A stretch of 64,000 bases of DNA from the NCBI RefSeq assembly GCF_025639805.1, contig NZ_CP106735.1, forward strand, positions 3,753,501-3,817,500, in the 5' to 3' direction. The notes beneath the pieces were generated by a model that worked only from the letters and a program-made list of their open reading frames with translations, was not told the origin of the DNA and ran no database searches. Made by a program: the position numbers and the translations under genes. The stretch is from Reichenbachiella carrageenanivorans (GTDB lineage Bacteria; Bacteroidota; Bacteroidia; Cytophagales; Cyclobacteriaceae). Position 1 is the stretch's first letter. Every line of letters starts with the position of its first letter. This document shows, in pieces, positions 18,319 to 25,783 of this stretch.

Positions 18319-18885
18319 ATGAAAATTAACTACATCAACACACTGGCTGTCATTTGCACGATTGGGCTCATGGCAGGATGCAAGGGAAATCAAAAAGCCA
18401 CACAATCTAAAGGAGAAAGCGAAATTGTACTTCACTGCTCAGGCTCAGAATACAGAAGTGACAAAAAGGCTTTTCGCGCCAATGCTACTGGTGAAAGTAG
18501 CGACTTGGAAATAGCTCGCAAAAAAGCATCTAGCAACTGTAAAGCGGCATTGGCAAGTCAAGTAGAAACCACCATCAAAAGCACTACAGACAACTACATC
18601 AACTCTAGAGAATTCAACAACGTAGAAGAAATCGAAGAGCGTTTTGAAGCACTCAACAGAGAAGTAGTAAATCAGCAATTGAATGACGTAAAAGTGATTT
18701 GCGAAAAACTTACAGAAAACAAAAATGGCAAATATAAATGCTACATGGCTGTAGAAATGGATGTAGATGCTGTACAAACAGCTATCGAAACTCGTATTAA
18801 AAATGACGACAAGCTAAAAATCGACTACGACTACGAGAAGTTCAAAGAAACTTTTGAAAAAGAAATGGACAAAATGAGAAACTAA
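18319..18885 (+). CDS. LPP20-type lipoprotein
   Basis: 188 residues with a lipoprotein signal ending LMAGC (Cys21). It then has a shorter version of the LPP20 pattern: a block of alternating Ala/Lys around DLEIARKKASSNCKAALASQ, a Glu-rich helix, and a KYKCYMAVEM strand near 138-148. It probably sits in a membrane facing the periplasm and pairs with the larger upstream protein. The end of the protein is a charged coiled coil. Confidence 0.65.
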   Translation: MKINYINTLAVICTIGLMAGCKGNQKATQSKGESEIVLHCSGSEYRSDKKAFRANATGESSDLEIARKKASSNCKAALASQVETTIKSTTDNYINSREFNNVEEIEERFEALNREVVNQQLNDVKVICEKLTENKNGKYKCYMAVEMDVDAVQTAIETRIKNDDKLKIDYDYEKFKETFEKEMDKMRN

Positions 18886-18910
18886 GTATCAGCATTAACA
18901 GAGCTGAAAG

Positions 18911-18976
18911 AGCTGTTTTAAAAGTTTCAGAACTATTTCATGTATGATAGTAAACTGACTTTTAAAACAGCTTTTG
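18911..18976. terminator. Long inverted repeat between convergent genes
   Basis: A perfect 15-bp inverted repeat (AGCTGTTTTAAAAGT at 18911-18925, complement at 18958-18972) has a 32-base loop and T-rich flanks. It probably terminates transcription from both sides. Confidence 0.7.
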
Positions 18977-18985
18977 TATTTTCTC

Positions 18986-19894
18986 TTATTTAATAATCGT
19001 ATTCATCGGCACACAATAAATATCATCAAAACCATTCTGAGGGCGATCCATCCACTCACGCAATTCTTGAACGCTACTAATACTGTGCGCTATTTTTCTA
19101 TTACTAGTAAAGTACAAAGTCTCTCCATCTGCCGATACAAATGGGCAGTAATCCAAATCAGGAGAATTGATCTCCGACCCTAAATTGACTGCGAGCTGCC
19201 ACTGACCATGTACCCGATAGGCAATATACAAATCCCCACTCCCAAGTCCGTCAGGACGTTTATAAGAACTAAAAAGGAGGTAGTTTTCGTCTGGATCTAC
19301 AAATGCATTGAACTCATAAGTGACCGTATTGATAGCCGAACCTAAAGCAATAGGTTTACTAAAAACCCCATTTTGCGATAAGCTGTAAAAAATATCCTCT
19401 TTACCGATCCCCTCTGGCCTAGTGGCTGTAAAATACAAAGTACCTGCATTTGAAACTGACGGGTAAAATTCATCACCATCTGTATTGATCATACTATCCA
19501 ATACCACGGGAATACTCCAACCTTTTCGGGTACGATCTACATACCAAATATTATAATCCATAGATTGATCTCCCTCAAACAGAGGTCGATCAGAGGCAAA
19601 ATATAAACGTGATCCATCAGGTGTAAACATAGGCTCTATGTCCTTGTACTGGCCTGAAAAAGCCACCAACTTGGGCTGCCCCCACTCCTTGCCTGTTTTC
19701 TTCATTTCCACGATCATACGCTGATCATCTTGGTAATTATGTATCGAATACAATAGATGATTACCATCTAATGAAATAGTCATATCACGTTCTTTATACC
19801 TTGTGGATATGGTATCGGGCATAAATAATACGGGTGATTGAGCGGATACATTAACCGAAAGGCAGAGCAGAAGGATTAAACTAAATATCTTCAT
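18986..19894 (-). CDS. Exported PD40 beta-propeller protein
   Basis: 302 residues with a signal peptide (MKIFSLILLLCLSVNVSAQ). The mature part has four or so TolB/PD40-type blades, each with a line like FTPDGSRLYFASDR, VSNAGTLYFTATR, DPDENYLLFSSYKR or VSADGETLYFTSNR. Such proteins act as periplasmic scaffolds or binding propellers. It is not long enough to be TolB and lacks the OmpA domain of PorE-like proteins. No specific partner is visible nearby. Confidence 0.75.
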   Translation of the reverse strand: MKIFSLILLLCLSVNVSAQSPVLFMPDTISTRYKERDMTISLDGNHLLYSIHNYQDDQRMIVEMKKTGKEWGQPKLVAFSGQYKDIEPMFTPDGSRLYFASDRPLFEGDQSMDYNIWYVDRTRKGWSIPVVLDSMINTDGDEFYPSVSNAGTLYFTATRPEGIGKEDIFYSLSQNGVFSKPIALGSAINTVTYEFNAFVDPDENYLLFSSYKRPDGLGSGDLYIAYRVHGQWQLAVNLGSEINSPDLDYCPFVSADGETLYFTSNRKIAHSISSVQELREWMDRPQNGFDDIYCVPMNTIIK

Positions 19895-19948
19895 CTATTA
19901 TCTGTTTGATGCTTTAACAACTCTTAAATACTAATCACTTATTTCAAA

Positions 19949-20554
19949 TCACTTCTTACTCACCCAATCATTGTCTTTTAGGTAAAACCGCCAAGGCAGT
20001 AAAGCGTCCTCCTCGGCATAATCCACACCTATACGAGTTGTGGTCACGATTTGCAAGTCGTCTATAGGGTCTGCATTTTCTATCCAGATATGATTACCTA
20101 CTAGGGCTATGCCCGTCAGCTGTGTGCTTATCCCCATCGATTTGGCCAATATACCTGGTCCGTTAGTGAGTTTTTGGTTAGAAGATTGTAACCTCGCCTT
20201 CATTACAGCCATGCCTTCGAGTGGTTCCAAAGCTCTGATAAGTACAGCATCAGCAATTCCTTCTATATTGGTGACCACATTAAACAAATGATGAATGCCA
20301 TAACACAGATATACATAAGCACACCCTCCTGCACGGTACATTACCTCAGTACGCTCCGTACGTTTGCCATTATTAGCATGACATGCCTTGTCGTCATGCC
20401 CTCGATATGCTTCTACTTCTACTATTTTACCTTTGCAGTACGCACCATCTATCGCTGTACAAAGTGTTTTCCCCAAGAGATTCTTGGCAATTTCCAACAC
20501 ATTTGACCGCAGGTAAAAGTCGTTCGGCAAAATATTTAAACTATCTTTCTTCAT
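19949..20554 (-). CDS. 3-Methyladenine DNA glycosylase, AAG/MPG family
   Basis: A cytoplasmic base-excision repair enzyme that removes alkylated purines. The 201 residues start LPNDFYLRSNVLEIAKNLLG and include the catalytic Glu region VEVEAYRGHDDKACHA, the TEVMYRAGG and YLCYGIHH stretches, and NGPG-x-LAK near 136. These are the conserved blocks of the alkyladenine glycosylase family, and the length matches bacterial members. Confidence 0.92.
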   Translation of the reverse strand: MKKDSLNILPNDFYLRSNVLEIAKNLLGKTLCTAIDGAYCKGKIVEVEAYRGHDDKACHANNGKRTERTEVMYRAGGCAYVYLCYGIHHLFNVVTNIEGIADAVLIRALEPLEGMAVMKARLQSSNQKLTNGPGILAKSMGISTQLTGIALVGNHIWIENADPIDDLQIVTTTRIGVDYAEEDALLPWRFYLKDNDWVSKK

Positions 20555-20610
20555 AGATCAACCCAACCCATTTATACACGTATAAAGCCAGTAAATTTTA
20601 TCAATCAAAA

Positions 20611-21501
20611 ATGTATTTAACTATGTACACAACCAAACTGCTCAAATTCAGTTTCGTGGCAGCACTATTTGCCATTTCATTTAATGGAACTGCTCAAATC
20701 AAAACGCCTGCACCTAGTCCTGCAGGATCGGTATCTGCTACAGTAGGGCTTACCGAAATCGAAATCAACTACTCAAGACCACAGACGAAAGGTAGAAAAA
20801 TATTTGGTGAAGGTGATGCTTTCTTAGTGCCAAATGGCAAATTATGGAGAGCTGGTGCAAATGCTGGAACTACTATCAAATTTAGCGATGATGTAAAAGT
20901 AGCAGGCAAAGACCTAGCTGCTGGCGAATACCTTTTCTTGGCTACGCCAGGTGCATCAGAGTGGGAAGTAGTTTTCTACACTGATATCGCATTAGGTGGC
21001 AATGTATCTGGATATGACGATTCAAAAGCTGCGTTGAAAGCCAAAGTAAAAGCTAGCAAATTGACAGAAATGGTCAACACTTTGACATACAACATATCTG
21101 ATATCAGCGAAAATAGTGAAAACGCCAACATCCAATTAACTTGGGAAAACACTGCGGTAAATATCCCAGTACAAGTATCCTACGACGAGCAAGTAATGGC
21201 TGCTATTGCTAAAAACACCGTAGTAGACCCTGCCAACTTGATGGCGGCAGCAAGATACTACTTATCTACTGGAAAAAATCTGGATCAAGCTTTGACTTGG
21301 GCTGACACTTATTTGTCTACTGGAGAAAACAGCAAACAATTCTGGAATGTGCACGCAAAAGCACAAATACTCGCTAAGCAAGGTAACAAGAAAGAGGCTA
21401 TCAAAGTAGCTAAAGAATCTATTGCTATTGCAAAAGCTAACCCAAGTGGTGATTTTGGATATGTGAAGAGAAATGAAGAACTGATTGCTTCATTGAAGTA
21501 A
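20611..21501 (+). CDS. DUF2911 family exported protein
   Basis: 296 residues with a signal peptide ending NGTAQ. The DUF2911 core is recognised by YSRPQTKGRKIFG, the WRAGANAGTTI block near 84-96, and the AGEYLFLATPG and WEVVFY strands. The C-terminal 80 residues form TPR-like helices (YYLSTGKNLDQALTWAD). DUF2911 proteins are common in Bacteroidota and have no known role. Either ATG at 20611 or the one at 20623 could be the start; both keep the signal peptide. Confidence 0.85.
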   Translation: MYLTMYTTKLLKFSFVAALFAISFNGTAQIKTPAPSPAGSVSATVGLTEIEINYSRPQTKGRKIFGEGDAFLVPNGKLWRAGANAGTTIKFSDDVKVAGKDLAAGEYLFLATPGASEWEVVFYTDIALGGNVSGYDDSKAALKAKVKASKLTEMVNTLTYNISDISENSENANIQLTWENTAVNIPVQVSYDEQVMAAIAKNTVVDPANLMAAARYYLSTGKNLDQALTWADTYLSTGENSKQFWNVHAKAQILAKQGNKKEAIKVAKESIAIAKANPSGDFGYVKRNEELIASLK

Positions 21502-21533
21502 TTTAGAAATAGATTAATAGATTATAGTTTTAT

Positions 21534-21576
21534 CGGGTGTCTAAAGACCATATTTAGGTCTTTAGACACCCGTTTT
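21534..21576. terminator. Bidirectional terminator
   Basis: A perfect 16-bp inverted repeat (arms 21534-21549 and 21557-21572, 7-base loop) is followed by TTTT, between the convergent DUF2911 and TPR genes. Confidence 0.92.
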
Positions 21577-21583
21577 CATTTCA

Positions 21584-22426
21584 TCAACCTGTCCTTTTGG
21601 ACATCAGCAATTCCATATTTTCTTGAGCAGATGGGTTATCCGCATCCAACTGCAAACTGCGTCGAATCAATGAATCTGCCAAGTCATAATTTTCCAAATG
21701 AATCTGTATTAAACCTTTGTTATTCAAAAAATAAGCCTGATCCGCTACTAACCCAATAGCTACATCAATAGTAGAATCTGCTTTTTGTAACCGTTGCTGA
21801 GCAAGATAGACCAGCGACAACGGATTAAGTACTTCTGGCGCATTGCCACGTAGCTCCAAGGCCTGACCGAAAGCTGCTTCTGCCTCTTCGTATTTCTTCA
21901 AATGATAGTTCATCACACCTAAATTTGTCCAAGAGTCAAAATGTTTGGCATCCCGAGCAATGGCTGCTTCAAAGCTTTTCTTCGCCGCTTGGTAGTTTTC
22001 TTGTTGTCCATATACATAACCTTCTACATTGTAAACCAGAGACGTATCTGGATATAGTTTTTTCAAGGTATTCAAGTCCTCCATGGCTGTTTCGTAGCGC
22101 GCCATAGCTAGATAGGTATAAGCTCGATTAAACAACACCTCGTGGAATGCTGGACGTACACGATGTACCTCGTTATAATCAGCCAAGGCCAACACATAAT
22201 GACCCGTCTCATAATAAGCCACACCTCTATTCATATGTGCATCTACAATCTCATGATCCATTTCTAATACTTTAGAATACAAAGCAATGGCATCATCGTA
22301 ATAGGCGTCATTCAGCTTTTGGTTAGCGGCTTCAAAGGTCTTTTTAATTCTATTTTGCTTATTGATAGGACTGCAAGCAGATAAAAAACTAAATAGAATC
22401 AGAAATGAGAAGTATATAATGCGCAT
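21584..22426 (-). CDS. TPR lipoprotein
   Basis: 280 residues with a lipoprotein signal (lipobox LSAC, Cys at 18). About six tetratricopeptide repeats follow, for example ALYSKVLEMDHEIVDAHMNRG, with the usual G/A-Y-A pattern, so it is a protein-interaction scaffold at the periplasmic face of a membrane. Partners are unknown. Confidence 0.82.
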   Translation of the reverse strand: MRIIYFSFLILFSFLSACSPINKQNRIKKTFEAANQKLNDAYYDDAIALYSKVLEMDHEIVDAHMNRGVAYYETGHYVLALADYNEVHRVRPAFHEVLFNRAYTYLAMARYETAMEDLNTLKKLYPDTSLVYNVEGYVYGQQENYQAAKKSFEAAIARDAKHFDSWTNLGVMNYHLKKYEEAEAAFGQALELRGNAPEVLNPLSLVYLAQQRLQKADSTIDVAIGLVADQAYFLNNKGLIQIHLENYDLADSLIRRSLQLDADNPSAQENMELLMSKRTG

Positions 22427-22541
22427 GTGTGGTTTACTATTATTTGCTTACGCAAAGCTAAAAATTCCCTTCTTACTATGGCATGACATTCGTCATCTAT
22501 TCCATATGAATATGGAATAATTAGTACTAGTTTAATAGAAA

Positions 22542-22573
22542 CAAAAAAAGCTTCAGAATAATCTGAAGCTTTT
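22542..22573 (-). terminator. Terminator of glnN
   Basis: An 11-bp inverted repeat (AAAAGCTTCAG / CTGAAGCTTTT) whose 3' side on the minus strand continues into a run of T. Confidence 0.88.
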
Positions 22574-22597
22574 ACTTAGTCCTGTTTATTTGATGAA

Positions 22598-24763
22598 TTA
22601 TCTAATAAACAATAGTTCTCTATATTTTACTAATGGCCAATCTTCGTCGTCCACAAACAACTCTAATTTATCCACTGCATATCTGATTTTGTCAAAGAAT
22701 TCTCCTTTTACATTATCGCAGTAAGCGATAGCTTTTTCTCTACTACTTTCGATTTCGTTAGCTTGCTTACGTGCTTCGATCATCGCAAGTGTATTCGCTT
22801 TTACACTTGATGCGTACTCAGATATTTTTTCAATCGTAGCAATTACTTCCGTATTGTCAATACCCAAGTCTTTCAATCCTTGTGCATTCTTGATCAATTT
22901 GTTTTGGTAAGTAATAGCTGTAGGCAAGATGTGATTCAATGCCAAGTCTCCCATTACGCGAGATTCGATCTGAATCTTCATGATATAATTCTCAAGCATG
23001 ATCTCATGACGAGCTTCGATTTCGACTTCAGACATGATGTTATTTTTCGTAAACACTTCACGAGCCGCATCAGACACATAAAAATCCAGTGCTCTAGCTG
23101 TATCTTTCACGTTAGACAATCCTCTTTTAGCCGCTTCTTCAGCCCACTCATCAGAGTAACCATCGCCTTCGAATCTGATGGCTTTTGACTCTTGAACGTA
23201 CTCTCTCAGTCTACCAATAATAGCCAACTTCTTGTCTGTACCCTCTTTATCAATTCTTGCAGACACTTCCGCATAAAATTGGTTCAATCTATCCGCAACG
23301 ATCGTGTTCAATACAGTCATTGGGTTAGCCACGTTGGCGTCTGACCCTACTGCTCTGAATTCGAATTTATTTCCTGTAAAAGCAAATGGAGAAGTTCTGT
23401 TTCTATCTGTATTATCCAATATGATTTCAGGAATCTTATCAATACCCAATTTCATATACAAATTATCTCCTTTGTCTACTTGTACGTCTCTGTTTCTTTC
23501 TAATTCATCGAGTACGCTAGTCAATTGCTCACCGATAAAGGCAGAAATAATAGCAGGAGGAGCTTCGTTGGCACCCAACCTGTGGTCATTACCAGCAGAA
23601 GCAATACTTGCTCTCAACAAATCTGCATGCTCATGTACAGCTTTCAACGTACATACTAAGTATACCAAAAATTGCAAGTTTTCTCTTGCGCTGCTACTTG
23701 GTTGGAAAAGGTTCACACCAGTGTCAGTCAATAATGACCAGTTGTTGTGCTTACCACTACCGTTCAACCCAGCAAATGGCTTCTCATGAAAAAGAACTTT
23801 CAAATCATGTCTTAGCGCCACTTTGTCCATCACATCCTTCAACAATTGGTTGTGATCTGTACCCTTGTTTACTTCTTCGTACATAGGTGCGCACTCAAAC
23901 TGAGCTGGAGCTACCTCGTTGTGACGCGTCATAACTGGGATACCGAGTCTTTGGCACTCATATTCAAATTCCTTCATGAATTCAAATACTCTAGGAGTGA
24001 TCGTTCCGAAGTAGTGATCATCCAACTGCTGACCTCTAGCAGGGTTATGACCAAATACTGTTCTACCAGCCATAACCAAGTCAGGGCGTGCGGCATACAA
24101 AGCTTTGTCTACTACGAAATATTCTTGTTCCCAACCCAATGAAGCAGTAACCTGAGTTACATTACGATCAAACAGCTTACACACTCTTGTAGCTGCTTTA
24201 TCGATGGCATCCATAGATTTCAACAACGGTGCCTTATAATCTAGTGCTTCACCTGTATAGGCTACAAAAATAGTAGGGATACAAAGCGTAGTGTCGATGA
24301 TAAAGATAGGTGAGCTAGGATCCCAAGCGGTATATCCTCTAGCTTCAAACGTACTTCTAATTCCTCCATTTGGAAAAGAAGATGCGTCAGGCTCTTGCTG
24401 AACCAATGCACTTCCTTTGAATTGCTCCAAACCTTTAGATGGATCAAAGAAAGAATCGTGCTTTTCAGCAGTAGCACCTGTCAATGGCTGAAACCAGTGC
24501 GTATAGTGAGTTACGCCCTTGCTCATTGCCCAAGTCTTCACTGCAGCAGCTACAGCTTCAGCTGTTTCAGCGTCAATTTTTTTTCCTCTTCGGATGGCTT
24601 TATCTACTTTCTTGAAAACTTCTGAAGAAAGTGATGCTTTCATCTGCTCTGTGCCGAATGCCAATTCTCCGAAGTAATCAGAGATTTTGCCTTCTGGCAA
24701 TTTGAATTCAATGTTATTTCTGGATTGAACCAAATCCAGCGCTTTGAATCTTAAGTGTGCCAT
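22598..24763 (-). CDS. glnN: Glutamine synthetase type III
   Basis: Makes glutamine from glutamate and ammonia with ATP in the cytoplasm. The 721-residue length separates type III (about 700) from types I and II. Marks include the N-terminal FGELAFGTEQM, a THWFQPLTG block near 102-110, TRHNEVAPAQFE and the NGSGKHNNWSLLTDTG nucleotide-binding region, followed by HRLGANEAPPAI. No other nitrogen-regulation gene is next to it. It has its own promoter and terminator and is monocistronic. Confidence 0.96.
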   Translation of the reverse strand: MAHLRFKALDLVQSRNNIEFKLPEGKISDYFGELAFGTEQMKASLSSEVFKKVDKAIRRGKKIDAETAEAVAAAVKTWAMSKGVTHYTHWFQPLTGATAEKHDSFFDPSKGLEQFKGSALVQQEPDASSFPNGGIRSTFEARGYTAWDPSSPIFIIDTTLCIPTIFVAYTGEALDYKAPLLKSMDAIDKAATRVCKLFDRNVTQVTASLGWEQEYFVVDKALYAARPDLVMAGRTVFGHNPARGQQLDDHYFGTITPRVFEFMKEFEYECQRLGIPVMTRHNEVAPAQFECAPMYEEVNKGTDHNQLLKDVMDKVALRHDLKVLFHEKPFAGLNGSGKHNNWSLLTDTGVNLFQPSSSARENLQFLVYLVCTLKAVHEHADLLRASIASAGNDHRLGANEAPPAIISAFIGEQLTSVLDELERNRDVQVDKGDNLYMKLGIDKIPEIILDNTDRNRTSPFAFTGNKFEFRAVGSDANVANPMTVLNTIVADRLNQFYAEVSARIDKEGTDKKLAIIGRLREYVQESKAIRFEGDGYSDEWAEEAAKRGLSNVKDTARALDFYVSDAAREVFTKNNIMSEVEIEARHEIMLENYIMKIQIESRVMGDLALNHILPTAITYQNKLIKNAQGLKDLGIDNTEVIATIEKISEYASSVKANTLAMIEARKQANEIESSREKAIAYCDNVKGEFFDKIRYAVDKLELFVDDEDWPLVKYRELLFIR

Positions 24764-24801
24764 ATTTTATATCTATCGTTTATATTTCAAATTGAATGAC
24801 A

Positions 24802-24809
24802 CAAAAATA
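24802..24809 (-). promoter_or_regulatory. -7 box of glnN
   Basis: On the minus strand TATTTTTG, followed by TGTC, matches TAnnTTTG about 40 bases before the glnN ATG. No TTG was found at the expected -33 distance. Confidence 0.4.
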
Positions 24810-24999
24810 AATATTCCCCTATCTTTTTAGTCATATCAGACATATATTTCGTACTTTTTTATCTGAGTAGTGTTTTTTTACCCCATAATCATCACTTTTT
24901 CCATAATCTAGGGTGCAAAATGCAAAATTTGCAATTTCCTGCATTCTTTAAATGGATTCGGTTTTACACATTTCATTATTTTAGCCAAAAAGCTGACCC

Positions 25000-25698
25000 T
25001 TGAATTTCTATTATCATACAAACCCTGAAGACAAATCCATGCTTAGTTTGGAAGAATCTGCTCATGTAGTGAAGGTACTTCGTGCTAAAACTGGAGACCA
25101 AATTGCCCTCATGGATGGTCTTGGGCACAGCTATCTTGTTGAAATCACTGATCCCAACCCGAGAAAGTGTACCTTCAAAATAATAGAGAAGACCAAAGCC
25201 AAAGCGAAATGTTTTCGTGTACACCTCGCCATTGCCCCTACCAAAAGCGTGGATAGGCTAGAATGGTTTGTAGAAAAAGCATGCGAAATGGGTGTAGATG
25301 AAATCTCCATTATTCAAACCCAAAGAACAGAGCGAAAAAAGGTGAATCACGAACGATTAGAAAAAAAAGCTATCAGTGCGATGAAACAATCCAAAAATTT
25401 CTGGAAATGTCAGGTCAATGAATTAAAAAAACTGAAAGATTTCGTAAATAGTCAAAAAGAAGAGGCTAATAAGTATGTCGCTTATGTGGAAACAGGCACC
25501 GAAGACTTATTACAAAAGAAGCTCCTCCCTAAAACACATTGTCTCATTCTCATTGGGCCTGAAGGTGATTTCTCACCAGAAGAGATCGACCTCCTTAAAA
25601 ATGCTAAGTTTGAAATGGTAAGCCTAGGCAAAAATGTACTACGCACGGAGACAGCAGGCGTAGCTGCGGTACATACTGTAAATCTGATTAATCAATAG
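25000..25698 (+). CDS. rsmE: 16S rRNA (uracil1498-N3)-methyltransferase
   Basis: A SPOUT-fold methyltransferase of 232 residues that methylates U1498 of 16S rRNA. The N-terminal PUA-like part has LSLEESAHVVKVLRAKTGDQI. The SPOUT part has VHLAIAPTKSVDRLEW, EKACEMGVDEI, the LIGPEGDFSPEE knot loop and SLGKNVLRTETA. The start is TTG at 25000, because a stop lies two codons upstream and the N-terminus NFYYH matches homologues; the next ATG would remove 13 conserved residues. Confidence 0.93.
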   Translation: MNFYYHTNPEDKSMLSLEESAHVVKVLRAKTGDQIALMDGLGHSYLVEITDPNPRKCTFKIIEKTKAKAKCFRVHLAIAPTKSVDRLEWFVEKACEMGVDEISIIQTQRTERKKVNHERLEKKAISAMKQSKNFWKCQVNELKKLKDFVNSQKEEANKYVAYVETGTEDLLQKKLLPKTHCLILIGPEGDFSPEEIDLLKNAKFEMVSLGKNVLRTETAGVAAVHTVNLINQ

Positions 25699-25783
25699 AA
25701 AGCCTAGCATACGACACCTTCTGCATAAATTCAAAATAATTAATAATTTAGCAGTCTTTAACCAACCTACACCTTACCCGCCT

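Noticed and set aside
23304..23789. 161-codon plus-strand frame inside glnN
   Set aside because: It lies wholly within a conserved enzyme gene, and its translation has no domain or signal; it is a shadow frame.
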